The notes below the pieces were generated by a model, which was not told where the DNA came from, did not search any database, and was given only the letters and a program-made list of their open reading frames with translations. A program made the translations under genes and the position numbers. 64,000 bases of DNA. It comes from Cliona cf. orientalis (lineage: Eukaryota > Porifera > Demospongiae > Clionaida > Clionaidae). The stretch lies in contig OZ005696.1 of NCBI GenBank assembly GCA_963930775.1, positions 2,356,001 through 2,420,000 of the forward strand. Direction: 5' to 3'. Below, one piece after another: positions 36,052-46,941 of the stretch (the first letter of the stretch is position 1; every line of letters begins with the position of its first letter).

Positions 36052-38247
36052 TTAACATAAATGCCTAACATATCTGAATTTTGCATGTTCCACAAAACCA
36101 AATCTTTGCATTAGTTTCATGCTACCCTCATTGTAATCATCAACGTTGACCTGTGGTGTTAACCCATCAGCTCGAATACACCTGCACATGTGCTCCAGGA
36201 GCAGGGAGGCAAACCCTCTTCTTCGATACTCTTCTGTAATGAAGAGATGGCAAGGCTGACCATAGGGATACTGCACACACCAGCCTATGGGTTCATCTGG
36301 CCTCTCTCGAGAAAATAGCCCCACACTGTGGTAGTTTTCAATCAATGTTTTGAAATATGAATGTTTTGCAAGTAAGTTATCTGAGTGGGGCCAGGTTGAA
36401 GCAACAATATCTGAATGTTGTTCTTCCAATTGTTTAAGAATAATTCCATCTGGGTACATCCTGTAATTATACAGTTTGCACAATATAAGACTTATAAGGA
36501 TAATTAATGTATATACTTTTGCAATGAGTGAACATGTTATACCTAGATCATCTGTTATCCACATAGCTAGAATAGATTCCCAAGGCACACCAAAACACCC
36601 AAAATTAATTATTATCCCGTGCGCATGTGCAGTAACTTAAAGGGGTAAAAGCGATTGATTTTGTCTGTTTGTCATCAATAGTCAGTACGAAAATCGCCAG
36701 ATCTCAGGTGAGATCTACTAGTAGGCACCTGAGCGACTTATAGCTAAACACCACTGGTCCACTAATCCATCGAAATCGTTCAAAATAATTTAGCTTTATT
36801 ATGCAGCATATGGGGTATGTGCTATAGTTTTTGGCATTCTTAGCCCGATTAATATTGGAATATATTATTATACCGTAGTTAATCTAATGTATGAAAAAAC
36901 TTTCAATTTATTCGTAAAATGCTAATTTATTACATTAAATTGGATCATAAGTTGTATTCAATAACCACGGTATAACTGTCAATCACATGGGAAAGTAACT
37001 TACGGGGAGGCTTTTAGCTGAGTAGACGGAGGCAGGTAGTATGTATAAACATAATCATGAGATGTCACATCTTCTTGATAACTGAGGCTTCTCAATAATG
37101 TATCAAGGATATCATCTTCAACTGTAATGTTAATTAAAAGTTAATAATAATAGATGACATATTTAACTTGGATGTACATGTATCCGTAGTACACAACAAT
37201 CACCTAATATCATCCACCTCTGTTCTGATGAAAGCAGTCTTGCTTCATGGAGTAATTTGACGACATCTTCAGCTTTGAAAGTATAGCAATAGAGACACTG
37301 TGCCAAACAATAATAATTATATGAAATACTCGACCATATCCCCAGTATCATGGTGCATGTGGTAAAGGGTCGTCAATAGAATGCGTACACATGGTCCATG
37401 TGGAACAGGGTCGTCAATAGAATGCGTACACATGGATACCGGCACCAGAAATCATGTCTAAGAACCTCGATAGTGACAAGCCTTTCGATGCTTCAATCAC
37501 AGAGACGAACTCGACAGCGCAGTACACCTTCCGAACTTCAGGTTGGTTGCGGCATGTATGCTGCAGTCTCGCGGGCCAGCCCCTTCACAGTGATGCATGC
37601 TATATATAGCGCAAGGCTAGCTTTATTTATCCACGGCATTACATAAGCCAAGAGAATGCATGAAGTTCGGCTAGTGGTACTTACGGAGAAAGTAGCACTC
37701 AGCTTGTAATGTATTCGCTGGATACACGCATAAGATACTGTACATATCTATCGATTTTCGAGTCCCAGAAAGTCTCCAGCGAGGCTCTGAGTTTTCTCAT
37801 AATTACCTCATATGTTGCATCATAATTTCATCATAACTTCACCATAGGTTACGCCATAATTACCTCATAACTACAGAAAAGTAAATTGCTACTGGGGATA
37901 TAATTAACAGGATTTATAGACTCGGACCTACATACTCTCAACTCCACAATACATGCTACAATCAATACAAACCTGATGAAATAGCACATCATCACTACGG
38001 CACACAACAGCAGAAAATTCTGGCCATCCATTAGTGTATATCTCTGCACCTTTCAGCTTGCCACTGATCATATTGTGAATAAGGGCCAACATCTAAAAAA
38101 AAATACAAAATCAGGTTACGGTTCAAAGAACCTGGCCAGGAAATGAAGCTATTAACCACTTACATGTATAGATTTTGGAGCATCTTTCTGTAGGATACTT
38201 TTGAGCTCATCCAACATAGGGGGTTGCAGAAGAGTCACCTTGCCCAT
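36052..38247 (-). CDS. Glycine N-acyltransferase-like protein, copy D
   Basis: Exons 38164-38247, 37973-38092, 37204-37297, 37004-37121, 36052-36460; 274 residues. Clearly a separate subfamily from A-C: exon 1 MGKVTLLQPPMLDELKSILQ, exon 3 CLYCYTFKAEDVVKLLHEAR, GNAT region GLFSRERPDEPIGWCVQYPY and loop YRRRGFASLLLEH. The GLYAT signature NGWPEFSAVVC in exon 2 is kept. The intron between exons 2 and 3 contains a 41-bp tandem duplication near 37354-37436. 35184-36051 upstream of copy D's 3' end shows nothing recognisable. Confidence 0.83.
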
Positions 38248-38689
38248 GGTGCTATATTATATAATAGCACATGTCACTTTGCCTATACGATTACATCATT
38301 TCCTGTATGTGATTATGTCTTGTCAGCAATGTCAGTGCTGCTACAAGTCTCTCAACTGTCGTTTCAAAGCTTAAGAAAGACATTCCCAAATCGCTGCCAG
38401 TAAGTTTAATGTCTTCAACGGTTGTTGTACGTATACATGATATGTTAATATTATTAATAACTGGAAAATTGATATATCTGAAATCACTATCTATGGGGCC
38501 ATTTTTGGACCTTGATCGCTTGATCAAATTTTGATCCCGGTCGCGGGCGTCAGTACAGCAGGTATATATGTGACCACACCTTGGTCTGGGGTACCAGCCC
38601 CTTTGCAAGAGAGAGGAAGGGTCTGGTAACATCGCTATACCCACGTTGTGCTCGTGTCTGGAATGTAGACATGGCCAATCAGATCACAG

Positions 38690-38846
38690 CAGGGGCGTAG
38701 GAAGATGGTTTGGTAAAGGGGGGCTCTATAGATCTATAGGCAAGGGCAGCATGATCAGTGTGTATAAAATTGAGCCTAGCTATGTAACTATCAGAAAACA
38801 TAGGGGGGCACCAGCCCCCGGAGCCCCCATGGTTCCTACGCCTATG
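38690..38846. mobile_element. 157-bp element, CAGGGGCGTAGGAA ends, 5-bp TSD
   Basis: The ends are CAGGGGCGTAGGAA and TTCCTACGCCTATG (two mismatches in 14). It is flanked by CACAG on both sides. It belongs with 56207-56676 by terminal sequence. It lies in intron 1 of GLYAT copy E. Confidence 0.7.
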
Positions 38847-40487
38847 CACAGTGTGGTCTAGCGTGTGACCGCCATGTGCAATACTTGCTCACACTATGCA
38901 TGGTCGGCTTTGAACTGTGCCAGTAAATAGTGCTATGATCATTGGTGCATGCACGATGATTTTTGGCTAGCACTGCAGCCACTTGAGTTGCAGTCCACAA
39001 TGTAGTAAAAAAATTACATTCATAACATTCCACTTGCACAAGAGTAATAATTATAGCAATGTTAGACCCTTCCTCTTTCTTGCGAAGGGCCTGGTACCCC
39101 AGACTAGTATATATATATATGATCTCAATCCACACAGATTTTGGGAACCTTTCAACATATGAGCCTAGGAAAACTTAAGGGAAATGTATTCACTAATGGA
39201 TGGCCAGAATTTACAGCTGTGATTTGCCAGCATGATGGAATATTCATTCAATCGGTAATTCACATTCCTAACCTTTAGAGCTCTAGAGCACATATTTTCT
39301 GAGACAATTTATTGATTGTTTGTGACATTCCGACTATACATATAGCTAGATGCTGTAGTCGTCCAGGGAAGTCACTAAAGAGCGGTAGAGTGGCGTAGCA
39401 CTGCTCTTAAAAAGCCATTTTGCAATTGATGTGGTCTTTTAAAACCACAAACACCCTTTGATGTTTAACCACAGCACCGCTCTTTGATTTTGCTGTAGTG
39501 ACTTGCCTGTCGTCCTCAGGGCCCAGAGATCTTGTGATCTGTCGATTTTTGTATTGATTACGATATTGAATTGAATGGCAACAGAATTAATGACCAAACT
39601 GATTAATTCACCCCTTGCACTGGCATGCACATTGGGGGCAATAAAATTTAATAATAATAATATTATTGAGAACATTTTCTTCTCTTTTGGTGATTAAGGC
39701 GCTGGACTGCTATGCTAAAAGTGGAGAGGATCTCTTGAATTTACTTGAAGATGCAAAGTTGACTGCTTCGGGGCAAGAATGGATGTTATGGGGTAATAAT
39801 TTGAATACCTCAGTATACCTATTCCTTCACGCAGCAGCTACTCAATAATACGTGATTCTTTTGATTGCGGATTGCGAGTTTTTATATAAGACGCAATCAA
39901 AAGAATTACAGGAAAAAGATACACAATGTGACCACACCCTTTATGTTTAAGCTCTCATGCGTATGCGTGCTAGCGATCGCAAACGTACACGCATCTCGAT
40001 CTCACACATGTTCGATCTACTTGCATATAGATCGTCAAGAACAAGTTTTCATCAATTCTTCAAGCCAACTGTCAACCTACCAACCTCCAGCCAAGCACAA
40101 CTGTCACTCGATCAAGTAGTATAGTATTCTGTTAATACTGAGCCCACCCTACATGCATGCAGCCTCACAAACCATGCCATTCTGGTTAAGATTGAGGGTG
40201 TGGCTTTCCCGTTTGGAAATTTGCAATCATTAGAATTGTAATCTGGCTTGTATAGCACCATTATGATAATGATTCGCAATCATTAATTTTAACTACACAT
40301 TCAAAATCCAATCTACAGTACCGTATCCCTTGGCGCATGCGCCGTAGGGTCATGGTATGTAGTTGTTCTGTGTGTCTGTCTGTTACCACAAAATTTGCTG
40401 CCTATATATACATCGAAAACAAGGTGTCATAGGGTTCTTCAAGGTTTTGTTGTGCTATTATTATGATAGTGCTTGTTGTTCTAGTAG

Positions 40488-40566
40488 CCTCATCCCCAGT
40501 TTTCCCCTCTTTTTGTTCTCACATGCGTGAACAAAAATCAGGGAGACTGGGGACGAAGCTAATAGT
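40488..40566. repeat. Short palindromic element with TAGCCTCATCCCCAG ends
   Basis: About 79 bp form one hairpin: TAGCCTCATCCCCAG on the left and CTGGGGACGAAGCTA on the right, with GTTC-loop-GAAC in the centre. The same terminal motif occurs near 4841, 14555 and 17475. Confidence 0.55.
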
Positions 40567-41418
40567 TTTCATTGACCCATGCATGCATAATTATTTTTTG
40601 TACAGTGGATGCTGCCATTGGAGATGAGTTGATAGAGAATGTAAAGCTAAGGCGTGATAACGAAAAGGTACTCAGATTTGCTACAATCAACTTACTCTAC
40701 CTTCCAGATACTGCTGTTGAAAAATTTCAGTAAGTTGATCATGAGTACTTATTGTTGCTATAATTATAAGCTACAGTGATAAAAAAAACATAATAATATT
40801 ATTATTATAGAATGTGTATCACATGTCCCACTGGGTTTAAGCTGATGAAGTTAGAAGAAAACCACTGTGAACTTATTGCTCCTTACTGGACAGGCATTGA
40901 TGATTTACAAGCTAAGCAAACACTGTTCAAAGTACTGATCAAAATTTTTCACAGCGTTGGACTATTTACTGAAGAGGATCCTAACACTCCAATAGCATGG
41001 TGTGTGCAGTACCCTAATGGATGGCCTGCCCACCTCTATGTGACAGAGCCTTATAGACGGAGGGGATTTGCCACCTTGATCATGAAACACATGTGCAAGT
41101 GTATCCTAGAAGATGGACTCATCCCAGGGGTGGCTGTTCAGAAGCAGAATCTCATAGCAAAAGATCTGATGGAGAAGATGGGATTTGTGGAGAACAGCAA
41201 GTATTGTACGCTAAAGAGAGTTGCAGTGCCCAAATTATAGTGATATTCATAAACAATAATTATTGTGCTATTAAAATCACAAAAATTATCACCTAATGTT
41301 ACAGTCATGTAGTGGTTCTTACCGTACATGACCATAACAAGTGGTTGACCAAAGCCACAGTGCTAGTCACGTCAATCACATACCAGTATACAAATGACCA
41401 TCATACATAATAATAATA

Positions 41419-41641
41419 CGGTCGAACCCAAGTCCAAACAAAGGACACTTTGGGACAAAAAAAATTCAGCTGTTTCGTCCCTTATAGAGAGGTTGTCCTC
41501 TTCTCGGAGGTTCTCAATGAATAGAAACTATTAATAGGGAATGGTAGTTTTTGGGACCCCAAACAGTGTCCCCTATAGAGAGGTTTAATATGTACATACA
41601 GTGTCCCTTTCTCGGAGGGTCCTTTATTAGAGGTTCAACTG
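41419..41641. mobile_element. Pogo/Tigger-like MITE (degenerate left end)
   Basis: TA-flanked; the right end, read inward, is CAGTTGAACCTCTAATAAAG and the left end is CGGTCGAACCC. It has interior TATAGAGAGGTT and TCGGAGG blocks on both halves. It fills most of 41241-41852, which contains no gene. Confidence 0.55.
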
Positions 41642-41852
41642 TATGTCGTTTGTATATAGCTAATAATTATCATAATAATAATTATAATAATGATTGTGAC
41701 ACTCATAACTTAATAATAATATTACAATAAAAGACCCAAAGTAAAAATTAATAATAATGATAATGTGTGTCATAGTTACTTGTGTATATTATTATACCAT
41801 GACAGGTTTATGGTAATAATTCTCAAAGATCATTAGCTATAATTAATATACA

Positions 41853-42600
41853 TCAACACCATCCAGCACCAATCGCAATATAATCACTACTTCCATACTT
41901 GATAAAGCCCAGCTTTCTCATTAGCTCCTGACTGCCATTATTGTCAGGATCAACTGAGACTACTGGCACCAAGCCTTTTGCCTCAGTGAGCTCACACACA
42001 CGCTTCATCATTAAGCTGGCAAATCCATTTCTCCGAAACTCCTCTTTCACGTACAGATGAGCTGTTTGACCAAACACATACTCTGTACACCAAGCAACTG
42101 GAGTGTCTGGATTATTTTGAGAGAAAATCCCAACACTGCTCAAGTGTTTGATGAGGTTTTGAAAGTGTAATTGGTTTTTGCTGGAAGACTGTCAAAATAG
42201 GGCTAAGCTTGCGCCAGATCTTTGGCACGATGTTCTTCCACACTTCTAACTATAAACCCATCAGGACATGGTCTAGTAAAAGTAAGAAATAGGAATCAGC
42301 ATCAAGTGTACTTTGACCACAGTTACCTTAGCAGAGCTATGGAATTATTTCTTACTAGCATTTGCTGATTGATTTTGGGAGGTAGAACTCGTCATAGGTA
42401 ACAATCTGTACTGGCATAGAATCATAAGCTGGCTTTAAACCATCTTCCACTGCATGCTTTTGCAATGGTACTGTTGACTGTATCATAATACGTGAGAACA
42501 CATGCATGCAATCACATAATACCATGGCTAACACAACCCAATTAATGGCACAAGTATGCATACGGAAGAAATCATGATTATTATCCCCTATAATAATACG
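41853..42600 (-). pseudogene. GLYAT-like copy G, truncated pseudogene
   Basis: Homologous to the 3' part of copy H (46942-47557). Exon 5 (about 41853-42273) has a 2-nt insertion (GAAAGTGTAATTGG against GAAAGTAATTGG in H). Exon 4 (about 42356-42477) has a 4-nt insertion (GCATGCAG against GCAG). Homology with H ends near 42640, so exons 1-3 are absent. An uninterrupted frame remains only for the last 96 residues of the GNAT domain. Confidence 0.75.
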
Positions 42601-42936
42601 GCTCATTGGAAGGAGGACCAGCTTTGATTAAGTATTACCAACACTACTAGCGTGCGTTTTGGAGCCTGCACAGAGCTTCAGGGTAGGTACCGAAAAACGA
42701 CGCTAGCTACGGCACTCTAGGGTGCCGTACACTATGTAGCTGAGGCGCTTTTTCGAGAAAGCAACTATTCGCTTGGCTAGCGCGTGCTATTCCCATAGAG
42801 CGTAATACATTCGATTTCCACCAACGGGCGTGACAGGAACCTGGCCGGAACTTCCTGAAAGGGCGCTGAATATCATTTGCATATCATTAAAATGCCTGCA
42901 CACGTTCGCGTGGAACCCTCCTATAGCTAGTACTAT

Positions 42937-44022
42937 TGTTCTGGGAGGGGTATTCATTTTATGTGGGGGGGGGGGGGGGTGTCTTTTATTGCAGGAGGGG
43001 TGGGCCATTTCTTGGGGTACCGGGTGTAAATATTAAGTGCCAGCCACGCCCCCACAAGCACAGAGAGCAAAGGTCACGTGATCAGTTGCTGTCCTGTAAT
43101 AAGGTGAAAGGTCAATGATACTATGCTTTAAATGGAAACCTTTCTTTTATGGCTGTGAATCCAACGCTAATGTATTTGATGGTTATGAAGGTCTTATTAT
43201 TGAAGAAAGCTTGTAAATGCTCACATCTTGGATCGTGGAAGATTTGAGAGCTATCTGATCAATGCTGTGGCGCCAGTTGTTATCATGCGGATTTGCTGGG
43301 AAAATCAGATGGTTAGGGATATACTGCTATTATTGGCTTAACATGTATGTATGGTGATTTTAAGGGATTCTGGACTAGCTGGATACGTCGTAGTTTTGGA
43401 TAACGAGATGACTCAGACTTAAAAGCAAATCAGGCCGCCAATCATCTGATATATTACATGCACCTTCAGCAATGAACTTCTGGCATTTGAAAGCACCTCT
43501 GATCATGCATGCATGCAATGATATTATACATTTAGGCCTCTTATTATGGACCTTTCAGTGGTGATGCTATTAAATCACTTTTATAGAATTTTAATGATCT
43601 CACAGACCATCAGATGGCTCTCAAATCTTCAATGATCAAGAATGAGAATATTTACCAGTTATCCGAAGTTCATAGACCTTCACAACCGTCCAACGATATT
43701 GGATGGATAGCTTTAAAAGGTTTTCCATTTAAAGCACTGTATCATTGACCTTTGACCTTGTATATGGCGGCAACTGATCACGTGACCTTTGTTCTCTGTG
43801 TGAGGGTATGGCTGGCACTACACCACACCCCATGCCAATAAAAAAACTACCCCCAAGAAATGGCCCGGCCACCCCTCCAATAATTATAAGACTACCCCCT
43901 TATGAAATGGACACTAACGGAAGATCCGTCTCCGCCCCCCCCCTCCCCCAAAAAGAAAATGGTTACCCCTCCCAGAAGAAAACTACCCCCAAATAGAATG
44001 GATAGCTACCCCTCCCAAAACT
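42937..44022. mobile_element. Foldback element with about 330-bp inverted arms
   Basis: The ends read TGGGAGGGGTATTCATTT and, at the right, ATCCATTC-like then TACCCCTCCCA inverted. The arms pair over roughly 42937-43270 and 43600-44022, sharing AGGTCACGTGATCAGTTGC, AATGATAC and GATTTGAGAGC blocks. No transposase. There is a G run near 42966. 42640-42936 and 44023-44573 carry no gene. Confidence 0.75.
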
Positions 44023-44070
44023 ATACTATACACTATTCATAATTATGACACTAATATATATACTGCCATA

Positions 44071-44325
44071 CCTCAGGGCCTGTACTTGGACTCATGGTCA
44101 TTGCATGTAGACTACTCAATATTATAGTAGCTATAGGTGATCAACGTTATTGGACTATAGCTATTATACTAGCAATCTGTGATACCTTCACTGTCATGGT
44201 AGTTTCTCAGGCCTAGCTATTGGGGTACCAACCCCATGTGCGCATGCATGCCTATGTGCTTTCAATATGACTTTGGCGAAGGCTCGCCCCACACAGATGA
44301 TTTTCATCACTGCTAGTTATATTAG
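44071..44325. repeat. 250-bp interspersed repeat, copy 2
   Basis: Same orientation and content as 26583-26830. It is not explained by the GLYAT coding duplications. Confidence 0.65.
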
Positions 44326-44573
44326 CACATATCAATACACATACTTGCAAGCAATCGGTTCTATCTGCCTGTCAGCATAAAAATTTCCTGATCCTGATAT
44401 CTTGGCACCTGAGTGACTTGTAAGTGCAACAAAATTGTCAAGAAACTTCCTCCATAATTATTTATAAATATTACATGTATTAGCTCAGAACGCACTCATC
44501 TCCACACGTGCTTGTGGGCGTTCCTGTGCCTACGATTACATCATTTCCTGTATGTGATTATGTCTTGTCAGCG

Positions 44574-46188
44574 ATGTCAGTGCTTCTACAAGTCTCTCAA
44601 CTGGATGAACTCGTTTCAAAGCTTAAGAAAGACATTCCCAAATCGCTGCCAGTAAGTTTAATGTCTTCGACGCTTGTTGTACATGATATGTTAAAATAAT
44701 CCAGGGGAGTCTGGTCACAGATTCGCATTTGCAATGTACATGCAACCCAGCTCAGTAGTCAACCCGCTGAGTCAGCAATACGATGCGCGATAATAAAATA
44801 CACATTCCGCGAAAATCGTGGCCAACCGTGAACGTCTCTGTTAATAACCCATCTGGAAACTTTGAAGCCAGTGACATATTATCTGAAGTTTAAATTCTAG
44901 CCGTCTGGAAATCTTAGGCCGGTAGCATGTAAAATACAAAAGTCATTAAAGTCTATATTGAATTAGCTATAGGTATGTATTCCGCTAGTCCGGGTCACTG
45001 CGGGTGCTAGCCCCTTCACAACTATGAGTATTAATAACTTCTCATGTAAATCATTTTGTTGTGTGAACTCAGGTATTGGGAACTATTCAACATATCATTC
45101 TAGGAAAACTTGAAGGAAAGGTGTTCACTAATGGATGGCCAGAGTTCACAGCTGTGATCTGCCAATGTGATGGATTAATCTCTCAATCTGTAATTCATAC
45201 TCTTAATAATTAGAGTACATACCCGGCTGCTCCCACTAATAACTTGTATGATAGCTAGCTATTACCGGTAATAATAATTTCACCCCTTGCACCTGCATGC
45301 CTGTACGGGGGTATATAATAAACATTAATCATTGTCAGATCTTTTTTTTCTTTTTTGTGTAATAATAATATTATTATGATCAAGGTCCTGAGCTGCTACG
45401 CTAAAGGTTGTGAGGATCTCTTGAATCTACTGGAAGGTGCAAAACTGACAGCTGTGGGGCAAGAATGGTTCTTATGGGGTGAATGTCTTAGTATACCATG
45501 CACGCTATAGCTATAATTATACTCAAGTTAACAGGATGTTCATTCTTAATATTGTTTATTTTTATAGTGAATACTGCCATTGGAGATAAGCTGATAGAGA
45601 GTATAAAGCTTAGAGATTATGACAAAAAGATACTCAGATATAAAACAATTCACCTCCTTTACCTTCCAGATGCTGCAGCTGCTGTCGGGAAATCTCAGTA
45701 GGTTGAGCGATTAGTATTAGTGCTAATAGTATAGGCTATACTAATATTATTAAATTTTGATACTCATAAAAAATTTATATTATAGAATATTATGTCCCAC
45801 TGGATTTAAGCTGAGGAAGTTAGAAGAAAAGCATTGTGAGCTAATTGCTCCTTACTGGATAGGCATTGACGATTTACAAACTAAGCAAACATTCTTCGAA
45901 GTATTGATAAAAAATTTTCACAGCGTTGGACTATTTACTGAAGAGGATCCCAACACACCAATAGCATGGTGTGTGCAATACCCTAATGGACGACCTGGCC
46001 ACCTCTATGTGACAGAGCCTTATAGACGGATGGGATTTGCCACCTTGATCATGAAACACATGTGCAGGTGTATCCTAGAAGATGGACTCATCCCAGGGGT
46101 GGCTGTTCAGAACCAGATAGCGAAAGACCTGATGGAGAAGATGGGATTTGTGGAGATGGATAAATATTGTATATTAAAGAAAGTATGA
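44574..46188 (+). CDS. Glycine N-acyltransferase-like protein, copy F
   Basis: Exons 44574-44651, 45073-45189, 45385-45478, 45568-45697, 45786-46188; 273 residues. Exon 1 MSVLLQVSQLDELVSKLKKD, exon 2 NGWPEFTAVICQCDGLISQS, exon 3 VLSCYAKGCEDLLNLLEGAK, and GNAT exon SVGLFTEEDPNTPIAWCVQY with loop YRRMGFATLIMKH. Closest relative in the window is copy E, and the two form a plus-strand pair. All frames are intact. An upstream in-frame ATG at 44508 exists, but the shorter start matches the family. Cofactor is acyl-CoA by family; substrate unknown. Confidence 0.84.
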
Positions 46189-46374
46189 CTTAGCTGATAC
46201 AGCTGCTATTTATTGTACATATATAAAATTAGTATGCATTTGAACTTGGCAAAACGCACCCCTAGGCACGTCCACTCGAATACTCATGATCATGATCAAG
46301 TGGGCGTTCCACAGTTCTACACATTACATCATTTCCAGCATATGCAGGATATGTGACATGATAGATATCAATAT

Positions 46375-46644
46375 CTCAAGGGTGCAAAAGTACAGAGCTG
46401 CGTATGGAAGGGTGCAAAAGGTCAAACCTGCAAATTCAAAAGCTGTGGATGGCACATTAAACTATTATTATAGAGTACAAAGTCAAAAGTACAGTATTAA
46501 TTGATAAACTAGTTCCTTGAATTTACAGGTTTGACCTTTTGCACCCTGCCATATGTAGCTCTGTACTTTTGCACCCTTGAGTTTGCAGGTTTGACCTTTT
46601 GCACCCTTCCATATGCAGCTCTGTACTTTTGTACCCTTGAGTTT
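46375..46644. repeat. 60-bp minisatellite with an inverted third copy
   Basis: Two direct 60-bp units (46517-46576 and 46577-46636, about 90% identical) plus an 8-bp partial carry TTTGACCTTTTGCACCC and CTGTACTTTTG. A third unit is inverted at 46375-46439, so the region can fold into a stem. Confidence 0.75.
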
Positions 46645-46705
46645 GAGTTTTGATAATTTTGTCACGTTTGGATTGCCATACCAATCTCATCACGTCAGCA
46701 ATGCA

Positions 46706-46776
46706 AGGTGTACACGTATCAGTGCTGCTTCAAGACTAGTCTTGAAGAAGCACTGAATCAGATTCATACACCTTCC
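46706..46776. repeat. Palindrome centred on CTTCAAGACTAGTCTTGAAG
   Basis: A near-perfect hairpin with arms of about 30 bp, outer blocks AAGGTGTA and TACACCTT, and inner core CTTCAAGACTAGTCTTGAAG. It lies in the gene-free 46189-46941. It is probably a small MITE relic. Confidence 0.55.
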
Positions 46777-46941
46777 AAGTGCATGCTAAAAGAACTCTGG
46801 GCACAAGAATAATAGCATAATAAATAAATAATGACAAAATTGAAATAGTTAGGACCAATAGTTAATACATAAAGGTCAACATTATAATATGTTTTAATTG
46901 CTATACAGTAATTATAGTACCTTGAAAGTGTTTACACTACA

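Larger units (their letters stand above)
38329..41240 (+). pseudogene. GLYAT-like copy E with a 7-nt deletion in exon 1
   Basis: Exons 38329-38399, 39138-39254, 39699-39792, 40606-40729, 40811-41240. Exons 2-5 are open and all splice sites are consensus; the GNAT exon has IKIFHSVGLFTEEDPNTPIA and YRRRGFATLIMKH. Exon 1 is 71 nt against 78 nt in copy F. Seven bases are missing after CTCTCAACTG, which shifts the frame, and no other ATG in the correct frame precedes the donor. Restored length would have been about 280 residues. It may be a young pseudogene, may use an unseen upstream start, or the deletion may be a sequencing error. Confidence 0.7.

Noticed and set aside
42787-43118. Short frames near the foldback element
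   Set aside because: They arise from the G tract and inverted arms; no conserved protein features.
46483-46665. 60-residue repetitive minus-strand frame
   Set aside because: Explained by the 60-bp minisatellite, which happens to be a multiple of three; no flanking exons or family resemblance.
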